In this document: one piece after another, positions 23,501-34,700 of the stretch
Position numbering within the stretch: position 1 is the first letter of the stretch
How the letters are laid out: every line of letters begins with the position of its first letter
NCBI GenBank assembly: GCA_001949185.1
Contig: BDGG01000009.1
Span: 1 to 64,000 of the forward strand
Source: Ramazzottius varieornatus
Taxonomy: Eukaryota; Tardigrada; Eutardigrada; Parachela; Ramazzottiidae
Direction of reading: 5' to 3'
Length of the DNA stretch: 64,000 bases
Program-made: the position numbers and the translations under genes
The notes under the pieces: generated by a model
Databases searched by the model: none
Seen by the model: the letters and a program-made list of their open reading frames with translations, nothing else
Told to the model about the DNA's origin: nothing

Positions 23501-25083
23501 CTAGTCAATTATAATGGAAATGTGCGCCCCTTGACGCAGCGATCTGATGAAATCTTTTATAGATATGTTAAAAGGTATGAAAGATGTATAAAAGATGATG
23601 TTGTGGTAGGGTGCCGGTTAGTGGAGAGTGATAACGGGAGGGAATCGGGCGAGGAAGGCCAGTCGGAGGGGGAAGAAGACGAGGGAACCAAGGAGCAGTG
23701 TCACTACTGCCCACAAGTGGTCTCACAAAGCAACATAGGTCGTCACGAAAAGCTTCACTTCCTGCAAGATGCACAGTTCCGTTGTGAACAGTGTAATTTT
23801 GGATCCAGTAGTCGCCACGCTGTCACCGGACATATGAAAGTTCATCGGATCAGTGTAAAAGAGCAGAAAGGTAAAGGAAAACTACCGTCTTATCTTGAGA
23901 TAGCTGGTCTGAAAGTCTGTTTAACCAGAGGATGTTTACTTTTTAGGTACGCCTGATGAGGCTGATGATGGTCCTTCTTGCAGAAGGGTTAAGTCCCCCC
24001 CAAAGAAAACCCAAAGTGAGCGACATAAAAGGTCGCGAGCTCGGCACACAAACTCGACCAGATCGTTTTCCGAGGTGGCGCACCCTTCCAGCCAATATCA
24101 CTGAACTGGTGCGCCATCGAGTTTTTTTGCCCAGCTCCCCGGTTTGTAACGATTTGACTTTCGATTTGAATTTTAAACGTACGGATTTCTTCACAGATGG
24201 TTTTGTAGAAGGGGAGAGAAGTGATTTGGAAGATCAGGAAGAGGGCACTTCCGGTCGAACGAAATGCTCGTACTGTCCGCAGCTCTGCACTATTCCAAAC
24301 CTGAAACGACACGAAAATTTGCACTTTTTCGACGAGGCTAAGTATGAGTGTGACTACTGCTCTTATTCGTCAGACTGTCGAAAGTCGGTGGTGAAACATG
24401 AGAAACTCCATGGAGCGAGACAAACGAAGGCAACGACCAACTGCACAAAATCCACTCCAAAGAACACTCAGAAAAGTATGTGCCGTCCAAATACTTCCGC
24501 AAAATAGTTCATTCTGTCGAAAATGAAATGAGAATCTTCTTCCTCCCTGAAATCATTCAATTTTGATACTTTGGTTCATGAAATAGATAGCCGAGTTCCT
24601 TACCATTAAACTAACTGACTAGGCACCACGATTTCTATCTGGTTCGCTCAAACTGGTAAAATAAGGAATTTGTATCTGTTTTATAGGTAAGAAATGTTCC
24701 GCTCAGTCCGCTGAACCAATGGATGTACAAGTGAAGGCGTTGACGGAGAAGCTGCGATCGGCTTTGCGTACTCGTTTGGGCCACATGGCCATGAACGAGT
24801 CCGCCGTAGACCGACGCAGTAGAACCCAGGTTCCACAAGGGACCAAACGTCCTCTTGACGACAAACCAGCACCTTCCATTCCTAAGATTCGCAAAAGTAA
24901 CCTCACACTTGTTCATTCCAACTGTGACATTAATGACAGTGCTTTTTTTTGTCAGCAGAGTCGGAAGCAATGTTGGACAATGCTCTGAGTTTCCTCATAC
25001 CACGAAACGCTCCTTCCACTTCGAAATGGGTGGAAGACCAAGACGTGATTGTCATCAGCTCAGACGAGGACGTCCTCGATTGA
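20519..25083 (+). CDS. Multi-C2H2 zinc-finger protein with paired-finger exons and C-terminal SIM-like motif
   Basis: Probable nuclear zinc-finger protein; no named orthologue recognised. Thirteen exons: 20519-20738, 20968-21042, 21133-21243, 21335-21457, 21531-21818, 22132-22482, 22750-22974, 23157-23435, 23610-23870, 23947-24015, 24197-24475, 24687-24896 and 24956-25083, giving 872 aa. Every internal exon is a multiple of three and every intron is phase 1. Exons 7, 8, 9 and 11 each encode an acidic linker and two fingers in the pattern C-x2-C-P-Q...H-x3-H, then C-x2-C...H-x3-H (for example CAHCPQMCTKGNLTKHEKMH). Exon 6 has one intact finger and a degenerate partner. The N-terminus is acidic and Ser-rich. 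The end, DVIVISSDEDVLD, is a hydrophobic core followed by acidic residues, as in SUMO-interacting motifs. Family A MITEs lie in nearly every intron between finger exons. The first residues of the last exon depend on which of two adjacent AG sites is used. Confidence 0.82.
21849..22065. repeat. Tandem hairpin MITEs, family A, with a small internal triplication
   Basis: Lies in zinc-finger intron 5. Left end ttcggcaaacaaactcg, right end tttgttcggcaactccc, two gcgccacttg arms. The unit gccaaataaa is repeated three times at about 21887-21922. Confidence 0.75.
22520..22700. repeat. Tandem hairpin MITEs, family A
   Basis: Lies in zinc-finger intron 6. Cores caagtggcgctc / gtgcgccacttg and caagtggcgcacg / gcgtgcgggac, right end gtgtttgccgagtttcc. 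Confidence 0.8.
22995..23118. repeat. Hairpin MITE, family A
   Basis: Lies in zinc-finger intron 7. Ends gtgggcagacgaaac / ggtttgccggcctc, core caagtggcgtacgtt / cgtgcgccacttg. Confidence 0.8.
23485..23552. repeat. Partial hairpin MITE, family A
   Basis: Lies in zinc-finger intron 8. Core caagtggcgcacact / tgtgcgccccttg, outer arms largely lost. Confidence 0.7.
24035..24142. repeat. Hairpin MITE, family A
   Basis: Lies in the intron before the last two-finger exon. Ends gagctcggcacacaaactcg / tttttttgcccagctcc, core aggtggcgcacc / ggtgcgccatcg. Confidence 0.8.
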
Positions 25084-25586
25084 AGGTTCCCCCAAAGAGA
25101 AGAAAAGAAAAGTGAAGGAAGAGAGTATCTTTTCTTGTTGAGTTTTGGTTTTGCATGCTTGCTTCTGTTTTCTCCCCATACGTACACTTACCCATCGCGC
25201 CAAATCAGTAACTCTTCCTCCATCCTGTCTCTTCGTCATTCTTGTTTCACTGAGGTGTCTTGCGCTCGGTTACGTGAAGCTAAGTGGTTTCACCCTGTCA
25301 TTCCTTGCTTTCATCGTTGTTTAATCGTTTACGCTTTTAGTTTCCTTTCGATCGATGTTTGCCTTTGACGAACCAAAGAGACTGGAGGTTTTTACGAGAT
25401 TTTCTGAAGAGTGCTTTTTGTTTTACAGTATACCATACTTTACGCCGTTACGAAACTTCGTTACGATTGAAAGACATCCGAATAGAATTCAATAAACCAA
25501 TCGCTGTGGCAAATGTGTCCAAACCAGCAATATCGGAGCAAAGTCTGCATCGATCATATTACTGTCATCGCTCGTCCAAGTCATCA
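25084..25586. other. Convergent 3' region
   Basis: Lies between the stop codons of the zinc-finger gene (plus) and the enkurin-domain gene (minus). An aataaa hexamer near 25491 on the plus strand could serve the zinc-finger gene. No coding region seen. Confidence 0.45.
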
Positions 25587-27171
25587 TCAATGGCGAATAG
25601 GGATGTAGACTTTGGGTTTTGACAACAGTTCGAGATGATCGTCGATTTTGCTCAACACTTCTTCCAGTTCTTGACGCTTGGTTCGAGCTCGCATAGTGTC
25701 GTTGCGGATGGGCAACCTTTGCATCTCCTGTTCTTTCTCAGCTTTCGCTGGAACGGAGTAACAGAAAACATCAACGTCACTGAGCGGTGTTAAACAGGAA
25801 ACAAGAAGGTATTCGACTTACTTTGGTGGAGTTGTTCAATAAGCTCCTGACGTTCTTCCTCATCCATCAACTGGCATCCTTTGGGTATCTTAGCCTGCTG
25901 AGCTCTTTCCAGTATCATGCATTCGTCGTCTTTCCACTCTTCCTGCCTTCTCAGTAAACTGAAAGAGAGAAGCGATTAATCAGTTCGGAAATCGAGCAAA
26001 AACGGGTAGGTTGCCAAATGAAACATACAAGATTACCATCTCAAGTGGCGCACGTTTTTATTGTTTCTGGCCGGAAGCTTGCGCCACTGGGAAAAGTCCA
26101 CAAAACTATTGTCCCAAGTGGCGCACGTCTTTATTCGAGGTATTCGGAGTCGTGCGCCACCTAGGAGAGCAATCTAGTTCGACATATTTCGTTTGTCAGT
26201 CTCGCATGCTGAGATAGAAAGTTAATTGTACTATAAAGGCACTTGGCCAAGAGGAGTTTTCGGTAGTTTCTCCAGCTTTTGCAGGAACCCAGTTTGACGT
26301 TCAGTGAAACTTCGATTGCCCACAATCTGTTTCGGTTCTTTGGCGACTTGTCCGTTGAGCTTGATATAGTTCCTCGGTTCGCGTGAACTTGTCAGCGTGC
26401 AGGAACTCGCTGTAGTCGAGGCGGAGTGAAGTCGGTTAGGCGAATATCGGGAAGGAACAGATGACTGAGAAACGCAACTCCGGCTGGGCGAAATGTTCGA
26501 CCGAGGTCTCAAGGAAATGTCGCTGTTCGGCCCGGTCTTTGAATGGGCTCTGAGATATTCAGTCCGTAGTGGTTTCTTTTCCGCCAAATTACTCTATCAA
26601 AAATTGACATAGTAAAACAAAACTCAAATGTGAGTAATTAGAAATTTTACAACAATAGGTAGATATAAAAAAATTTATTTTCTAACGGTAAACTTAAAAC
26701 AAAAGATACTGGGAACAACCGTTGGTGGAGAAAAGATCATCGTCGATGGGACAGCTGATACTCACTTCCGTCTCTCGGAATACTCTGGACTCGACGTTTT
26801 CATATCTCGATGAAACTTTCAGTAGCGACGGAATTTGCTGAGCCAATGTCTTCTCCTTCTGTGCAACCGCTAGCTGTCGCAATAATTGCCGATTTTGTAG
26901 CGCGTAATTCTTGACTGGCTCTAAACTGCGTGGATCAATTGCGTTACAATCGGGATAGTAACCAAAAATTGGAAACTGTGGGTTTGGTGCACTGAAGCTT
27001 ACTCGTTAGTGATTTGCTGCGAAGTGGATGTGGTGGCATCGGGTCAGGGTCCCGCAAGAGTTCGGAAACGGCACTTCCTTGTTGGTCGCGTTGTCGATTG
27101 GTCAATCTTTCCTGGTTACGCAGCTTGTACTGCTCAATCGGTTTGCACAAATTAGCTACCAATTCGCCCAT
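25587..27171 (-). CDS. Enkurin-domain protein
   Basis: Enkurin-domain protein, a family associated with cilia, flagella and microtubule doublets. Minus-strand exons are 27003-27171, about 26694-26985, 26232-26593, 25822-25958 and 25587-25747. The enkurin domain is C-terminal (about the last 110 residues): GQVPLYLLRRQEEWKDDE, KGCQLMDEEERQELIEQL, NDTMRARTKRQELEEVL and the closing KPKVYIPIRH. The order and spacing fit enkurin and ENKD1. The N-terminus (EQYKLRNQERLTNRQRD) is basic and coiled-coil-like, and the middle is Ser/Arg-rich. The last three exons are clearly in frame. The join between exons 1 and 2 is not resolved, because the obvious GT..AG pairs shift the frame, so an exon boundary there is wrong or a small error exists. 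The fourth intron contains two family A MITEs. Confidence 0.75.
26036..26210. repeat. Two adjacent hairpin MITEs, family A
   Basis: Lies in the enkurin-gene intron 25959-26231. Cores caagtggcgcacgtt / gcttgcgccactg and caagtggcgcacgtc / tcgtgcgccacct. Confidence 0.85.
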
Positions 27172-27907
27172 GTTCCAAACTCGAGAAACGCGATGGTTTA
27201 ATGTAATATATAACGAATCGCGTCTGCAAGCGCGTGGGACAAAGTAACCGAAGTGTTTGTGTTACACTTAACCAGGATCCGGAGCATCAACAACACGATT
27301 GCCATGGGGACCAGCCATAGCGTGGAACGAGCCGAATATTGGTCACATTCTGTCTTACCCAGGATCGATGATGACAGCGAAAATATCCTTACGAAAAGCG
27401 AGCTGGTGCCTTGGTATCGAATCACGATGTGTATAAAGCCTGAAAAAAAAATGCAAAGCTCGAGTCGGTAAAGTATCGCGCGTTTTGTTTTGTAGGCGCT
27501 TCTGAGTTTCGATGTACAATGTTTGGCTGATCCGTTTCATGTAAAACTTATGAGTGACCGATGTATGGTACTAACTTAACTTACTTGCCGCGCACCACAG
27601 TTGCAAGATGCGTCATTTGTGGCGAACCCACTTCCACTGACAGCTGCAGCGCACATCAGACTTCGAGTTCGGAGTTTCCTCCCATTAAATTACGGTGGCA
27701 GGTCCTGACAAACAGATCAACAAAAACACGCCGCTACAGAGATGCCGAATGTCACTTTTCAGTTCGCGTTCTTCTTATTGCGTGCTGCTTACAGTCAGAC
27801 CAACTTTCACAGTATAATCCATGTGGTGAGGAATTGCATGTACGTGGAACTCTGAGGCAGTAATTTGTGGCCGAATATCCGACACTTCCACCTCCAACTC
27901 GATTAAG
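27172..27907. other. Divergent intergenic region, enkurin / NUDT2-like
   Basis: Several short overlapping frames, none with a recognisable domain. One minus-strand frame at 27198-27425 contains a hydrophobic run (WLVPMAIVLLMLRILV) but no splice context. It probably holds promoters of both flanking genes. Confidence 0.35.
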
Positions 27908-28643
27908 ATGAGCCTGTCGCAAAAGATGAACTTGCGGGAAACCCTGGATGGTACAAGTACTGCATGGGCTGCCTGCAATATTTAAATGGTGGTTTCGAGT
28001 GCTGGTGCAGTGTTGCTCAATCCCTACAAACGTGGACTTGCTTTGTTGCAGCTTCTGCAAGAGCTCCAGCCGGCAATCGGGCTTGCGGCCTTGTAGTTTT
28101 CCGCCGGTCAGAAAGTGGTGGAATATCCTACTTGCTGTTGCAAGAAGCTTATGGCGAAAAGCACTGGACACCTCCGAAAGGTACGGTGGCCTGACAAGCT
28201 TTATAGATTATGGCATTTTCTTTTTCGTGAACCCGGAGCTGTTATTGACGACGTAGCTTCCCGCAGGATTCATCGAGGACAGCGCGGTAGAGAAGGCGGA
28301 AGCACAAGCTCAAACATTGAAAGAAACGGGGTTGGAAGGCAAGGATCTGAAAGTTTACGACGATTTTTCCTTCAAGATGCAGTACGCCATCCGCGGACAA
28401 GTGAAGAAGATCTGGTACGGACTAGCCGAGTTGGTCACGGGTGAGAAGGCCAAAGATAATGATAAGACGAAAGGCAACGCCAAGAATATCCATGTGTCGG
28501 GAGAGAACCATAACGCAGCCTGGTGGCTACCACTCAATGACGCCATTCGTGTCAGCGGTTACGTCGAAGCTGACGCTCTCCTGAAGAAAGCCGACAAATT
28601 TATCCAAGACAAGACCAAAGCAGAAGAAGCCACCTCATCATAA
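27908..28643 (+). CDS. NUDT2-like Nudix-fold protein with eroded Nudix box
   Basis: Resembles NUDT2, the asymmetric Ap4A hydrolase. Exons 27908-27950, 28052-28180 and 28267-28643 join in frame to 182 aa. N-terminal similarity is clear: ACGLVVFRR, SYLLLQEAYGEKHWTPPKG. The Nudix box should follow as G-x5-E-x7-RE-U-x-EE-x-G-U, but the sequence after TPPKG reads FIEDSAVEKAEAQAQTLKETGL. The first E, the RE pair and the first E of EE are replaced (A, AQ, K), leaving one acidic metal ligand. The C-terminal half keeps the fold pattern (IWYGLAELV, AAWWLPLNDAI) with a Lys/Asn-rich insert of about 25 residues. The reading frame is open and splice sites are good, so it looks like an expressed, catalytically altered protein. 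A pseudogene is less likely. Confidence 0.8.
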
Positions 28644-28873
28644 TTTCAAAATTAACAACGTTGTCGTTTTTACAGATGTCTCTGGCAAATTGTTAATATA
28701 CTTGAGCTGTCCGAAGTCTAAACCTGCTTTCAAGCGCTACAACCTTTCTTTTTTATTACCCACAAAACGGTCACAGTTTGTTTTGTTTTCCTTACACAGA
28801 ATACCCGAGTTCCTCTAAGGAAGAATGAAATATTGGCGTTGTTGGGAAATTTGTCGGTACGTACTGTCACTAA

Positions 28874-29215
28874 CGAGGTAAACGACATAATTCTGGCATA
28901 CCGATTTTCGCACCATAATTCGGGCAACGCGAAAAGTTTGGACACTATCGTCAACGCTTGATTCATCCCTCATCGTACGCCTGTTGATACAACAGTAGGC
29001 TGTTTGACATTGGACAGACCCATCCCTCTCCCAGGCAGAATTCCCGTGTTCCACAACGCTTTGTTGCTCTCAAACCTATTTAAAACTCGAGAAGAGGGAG
29101 CAGTCTACCTCAGGAAAGAAGAAGCAGATCATTACGCGCACCAGAAGCTGAGAAAAAATATGCCCGAATTGCGAGTGAAAAACCACTGTGCCCAAATTAT
29201 GTCGTTTACCTCGTA
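28874..29215. mobile_element. TA-flanked MITE, family B, copy 1
   Basis: 342 bases. Inverted ends of about 50 bases: acgaggtaaacgacataatt at the left, aattatgtcgtttacctcgt at the right. TA at the right border. Aligns along its whole length with copies at 59502 and 63173. No transposase. Confidence 0.9.
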
Positions 29216-29615
29216 GTGTGAAACGAGCCCCATCAAGGCTGCAAGGACTTCGGCGCGCTTCGACCACAGGTGGCGCTGGACGCAGGATCAGCTACACATG
29301 TATTCCATTCCTGATGTGTTCCTGATCAGATCACACCAGCCTAATTGCTCATCCGGGTTGTAAACACTGCACTGTGGTTGTAATGTACGTGGGCCGTTCA
29401 ATCGACCGTTCGAGAAAAATGACAGAGAGAACAAGAGTCCTTTCACTCTAGACTGCGAAACCTTACGGGACAGTAGGTCAGCTGATTCAGTCGAAGAAAT
29501 TTCAGTCGGCCACATCAGCTGTGCAGTCGATGCTTTGCTCCCATTTTGACACCCGCAGATTTTTCCTCTGAACAGCTTTACGTTGTTCTTTGCAGGATAT
29601 TCTCGGAACGAAAGC
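29216..29615. other. Intergenic and probable 5' UTR
   Basis: No coding region seen. A tgcag acceptor at 29590-29595, followed by GATATTCTC and then the ATG at 29616, suggests a 5' UTR intron for the next gene. Confidence 0.35.
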
Positions 29616-31083
29616 ATGGCATCGTCAGTCGATCACCGCTGGATGGTCCACCAGCGCCAACTTCGTCGTGAACGTGAGCAGTCGACCTCCCTCGAGTCAT
29701 CCTCTGAGTCTCCTCAGCCTGGCAATGTAGACATCACCGCGGAAGTCGCCTATCCCTCATCAATTCCCTATATCGATCCTGCCAAGCCGAAAAAGCTCCC
29801 CACTCGCACTACCACTGATCCCAAAAAGTCCCTAGAAGTTGCCTTTAACGACCTGAAGGTGGACGAATTCGAAGCCACACAAGAGGCTCCAGTCATCGCC
29901 GAGCCGGGTCCGGAGCCTGTCCTACCGAAAAACAGTCATAGTGTGTCGTTGAAGGACTTTATGAGACGGAAGGAAGATCGTCAAAGAGGGATAACTCCTG
30001 CTGGGCAACCACCGAAAGCTGCCACTTCGAACTTCATTCCTAGGTATGAAGACATCAGCAGTAAGTACGAGAAGCACAATCCTACGTACACAACAGGCCC
30101 GCGCCGTTTTGGTGGAAGAGATGAGCATCCAACCCGACGCCATCGCTCGACCTCCCGAGACGACAAGAAGAAAGACAGGAATGCCTCGAAGAAGGAACGT
30201 GACCAGGGACGAAAGGACGAGAGCAAGGAGACAACCGGATTCTTCAAAAGGACTCTGGTAAGCCAAGCACACTAAATCAAGCTAAAGTAACAGCAAAACC
30301 ATGTAATCATTTTACGTGCCATTCAATGCCGCGAAACGTAAAGTTTATTTTGGTTCCCAATGTGTTATTATGGATGCTCGGCAAAACAAAGTCGATCAAA
30401 TTGTTTTCCTAGGCGGTGCTCGATTGTAGTTTATAATTTCGAGAATATGCGCCACTTCGGCGAGCAAGACCGTTGTTCCAAGTGGCGCAAAGGGTTTAGT
30501 CTTTTGAACTTGGCAGCTTGCGCGACTTTAAGGACAATCTTGCCAAGTTTGTCCACCGGCCCTCCCTCATTCAAACTTGATCAGGTGGTTGCGAAACTGC
30601 TTACCACGTGCGAACAGCTGCTTGGTAAAAAGGCTTCGGAACTGGATGTAGTTTCATGTGTTGACTGCTTCGCAGAGTTCGATGTCGGTCGACAGCGACG
30701 ACGACGAAGATTCTTCCTGGGCAGGTTCGGACGAGCAGCCCAAGCGTTTCCGCGTGATGCAGGATCCTTGTGTCATCATCGATGAAGAAGGGAGAGAGCG
30801 TATCAACTACCAGTATGTTCCAGCTCGCAGGCCTCACGCCGAGGTTCCGGGACATCGACGCCGAATCCACCAGGAGATGGATCGCGAACTCGACCATTAC
30901 TTCAAGCGAGGTCCGCGAGCACCCCGAGTCGACTCCCGACGTACAGAGGGTCATCGAGCCGAGTACAACGACGGCAAAATTTCGGTGAAATCGTACAGGG
31001 ACGAAGAAAAGGTTGATCGCGAGAAGGACAGGTCGCGATCTGGACTCTCCAACAGGCATCGTAATACCGAACACGTCCATTGA
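29616..31083 (+). CDS. Unrecognised charged, low-complexity protein
   Basis: Exons 29616-30257 and 30676-31083 join in frame to 349 aa. No named domain recognised. The N-terminal part is Ser/Pro-rich. A more conserved-looking core is SLKDFMRRKEDRQRG followed by FIPRYEDISSKYEKHNPTY. Then comes a basic Arg/Lys/Asp stretch (DDKKKDRNASKKERDQ), an acidic run (SVDSDDDEDSS) and a mixed-charge C-terminus (DPCVIIDEEGRERI). Composition resembles RS-like or intrinsically disordered nuclear proteins, which is an inference from composition only. Splice sites are canonical and the 418-base intron carries two family A MITE hairpins. Confidence 0.65.
30370..30570. repeat. Two diverged hairpin MITEs, family A
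   Basis: Lies in the intron of the charged-protein gene. Ends gctcggcaaaacaaagtcg / cttgccaagtttgtccac, cores gcgccacttcgg and caagtggcgcaaa. Confidence 0.7.
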
Positions 31084-31739
31084 CCACAAGCGGAAGTTCG
31101 ACTGAACAGCAACTTCACTAAGGTGTTAAAACGTTTGTTTCGATTCTTGGCGATTGATGACATCGGCACCTTTTGTTCACCGTCCACCTCTTAGGAAGCC
31201 TTTCGATAGAATTGAAGAAGCGAACTTGGGTTTTACAGAGTATTTTATCGACTTCCTGCAAATTATTTTGTTGACTAGTTTAGCGTTTTCACCTTCGGGT
31301 CCCTAGAACTGATTTTGTCTGGACACTGCACTTATCCGAATTTTGTTGAAACTCCTTCATGTACAATACTTACACAGCAAAACTAACAACAGAAGCTCTC
31401 TAAAACTGAAAAAAAACTGTTTGAAAAGAGCGGTCGAGAAACAAACAGAAGGGACTTTTTTTATTCGTCCGTCTTTCCATAAAATATTTGCACAATAACA
31501 CAACAAGGGCGGCTTCTCCTTCCCGACAAAGAATAAAATGCCGAACAGAATCGTCCAAAATAGATTCCGCTACCACTATCGAACTATCAACAAGACGGAA
31601 TGAACCAGCAAAGTTCTTGCGAGGTAATTGTTTCGCGTGACTGTCGGACTACAGAACATTCCTTTATCCAAAGGTTTGGAGGTAAGAAACAATAAAACAG
31701 AATCACAATGATATTAATGTACTATCGGGGTAAACGACT
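31084..31739. other. Convergent 3' region before cyclin L
   Basis: AT-rich, no coding region seen. aataaa hexamers near 31531 (plus) and a tttatt near 31459 (minus) could act as polyadenylation signals for the two converging genes. Confidence 0.4.
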
Positions 31740-34700
31740 CTAATGTCGTCTTCTCCGATCCCTTTCCCGATTTTCTCTTCGTCGGTCTTCCCTGCAAATC
31801 ACCAAGCATGAGCAAACTGGATGAAGTTCAAGGAACACAAATAAACAAGAAGTATTCCTACCTCGAGCGTTCTCGCCGTCTTCGTTCGTCTCGTTCCTCT
31901 GAGCTCCGCGAACGTTTTCTTCTATCGGGACTTCTTCGATACACAGGACTCCGTGTGCGACTTTGTCGTCGTGGAAGAGTACGATCCCGCGACCGTTTAA
32001 CAGGTTGAGGTTCGCGGGAGCGAGAACGCTCGCGGACAGGCTTGCGAGGTTCGTCAGGACTGTCAGTCCGAATACTGTCGGGTGTGGCGTCAGCAGCTGC
32101 AGCCTTGATGTCAGCCAGCGGACCCTTCTGGCGCTGGTTATCTATAGAGGTACGCAGAGCAGTGATGGCATCTTCCACTTCCTTCACCGGCGGCTGTAAC
32201 GCACGAATAAAACGTTCAGTAACCAAGTGGGAGCTCGGCAGACAGTCGACCACGTCGTTTCCAAGCGACGCATGATACGAGCCAAAATCACTGACAACGT
32301 GCGTCACTTGAAAAAATTTTTTCGATTTTGTTTCCGAGCTCCCAAAATCAGAAAAGATTCCGTTTCGTCCAACAGAACAAAAATAAAAGTTGTGCGGAGG
32401 AGAATAGAAAGCTTGAGCGTACCATTTTGATGGAGTACAGGAGGAGAATACTGGTGGCAATGTTCCGCACGTCCTCTTCCGATACTTCGAAGAGAACCTG
32501 GTACCATGCTTGACGCGTCGGAACTGGCCTCTGTAAGATGAGAAGTAGCCCGATTAAAATTCAGAATCAAAACGGGATCTACGCGAACAAACTCGTCAAG
32601 ATCAGTTTCCAAGTGGCGCACATTACCAGCTAACAATGCTGAAACGTGCGCCAACTGGGAATCGAATTTTATCTCGTGAAGAACATGTTACCTTCTCCGT
32701 TCTTGTGGCTAGATAAATACAGCCACAAGCCACGGCTTCGGGTGAGTATCGAACAAAGAGATCGGTACGGAGGCTGTCATTCATGTAATTCCTGAAGGAG
32801 AAGAAAAGCAAGGGTTAATATGTTCAGACGAGTGACTTACGGTTGCCTCCTCCACATTGGCGTCTTCATGTTGGCGAACCCACAAGGTGGAACGAGTCAC
32901 GTCTTCCAGCGCTTTGACAAGGAAACAGGCGAATAGTTCTGCTCGACAAAAAGACACGGTTCGTCGTCAGCAAAGATGGAAAACTTGCACAAACCTTTCA
33001 CCGGAAGCCCAGATGTCTCTATGGACTGGTGCATTCTGTCTCTTCCGCCTTCTGAATTCGCCAACAATCTGACAGAAAACAACGGTTATTGGGTGCCACC
33101 AGAAAAACCTAGCATATCATGCGAAGTTGAATATTACCAGTTTTCGCCAACACTTATTAGTTGAATATTAACAGAAAAATGATCTCAAACATTATCGCAG
33201 AGGAAGAAACATGAGTAGAAGCAATACCAAGTATTTTGAGGATCAGCGCTCAATTTTCTCGACAGTTTTTCGGACAGGTTTAGCTAGCTACTATTTTTGA
33301 AATCCAGCTAATATTTTACAAAAAGTTACTGTACAAAAGGTGGACCTGGGAGGTCGGAAAACGGAACGGACAAAGCATCGTTGTCTCAAGTGGTGCACGT
33401 TGTGCTATCAGCTGAAAACGTGCGCCAATTTCGACAGCGGTCTCGGACGTTTCGTCTGACGATCTCCCACTTCGATCCCAGTTCTGGAAAAAACCGTGAT
33501 AGAAATTCGAACTGATCAATCAAGGCGCAGCCCCCAGCATATCAAAGTCCCTATGTGAACGATATCGAAACAAACACGCACAACAGATGTGAGAAACTTA
33601 ATAAGTTACTAAAGTGAAAAGAGGACCTTACCAAGCAGCCTGCATGAAGCGCCGGTCCACGTCGTCGTCCATGTCAAAATCCAGCATTCTCAGGTACATG
33701 TAAATGAGCTGCAAACACCCAAAAAACACCCGCCTCTCCATTAGAAACGTTTCAGTACGGTTTCCAGTTTTGATCGCAATAGCGAGCTTACCTTATGAGG
33801 ATGCTTGACGTGGACACAGAAGCCCAGTTCTTTCAGCAGTCTTCGTTCACACTTGATCACCTGGTTCTTGACATTCACATAACCATAATCAAGGATCACC
33901 GGTTTCACTGGCCTGCAAAATCAGATTACAGATTAGGAATGAGAAAATGTGAAACAAAAGAAAGAGTTCTTACTCATCACAGATGACTTGTCGAACGTAG
34001 GTGAACACGTTGATGATGTCCCTCAGTCGCTTCGGACTTTCTTCCACTTTAGACGACAGATAAACACAAGCCATTCCCATCGTCTGCAAAACATGGACGA
34101 TTATGGCACAGATTCAGAAGGAACAAAACTGAAAAACAAGATGGAAACGTTTTCTATAAGGCCGCAGCGACGTCACCAGCTGGCGAACGCCAGCTTTGCT
34201 TGATTGACGAACCATCGTTTGCGCTATGAAGATATTTCATGAAGGCTCCAGTGTGACGACATGGCATAACACCAATCGTCAGTGACACACATAACGGAGC
34301 ACTGCACGGCTTGCCACAGCATGTGCAGTCTTGAACATAGATCGGCCCTGTATAAATTGTTCAGACCANNNNNNNNNNNNNNNNNNNNNNNNNNNNNNNN
34401 NNNNNNNNNNNNNNNNNNTGCATAACGGAAAATGCAAAGGCCAACTTGACGTTTCCACCTCCTACGGCCAGGGGCTGGTCTGAATTTATACAGGGCCGAT
34501 CTATGGTATTGAAAATCAAGCCAGCTAGTTCCGCTCTTTATCTTCCTGGAAGGAAATAGCCAACAACTTACGAGGTAATCATTCCGAACGAAGGACTTGA
34601 TGTAGTAAAATCGTTGGTACAGTACTTGCGCCGTAGCCATGGCCGTCTAAAAAGGTACAGAGGAATCAGAGGTGCTCCTACAGAGAAAAGCGTTAGCATA

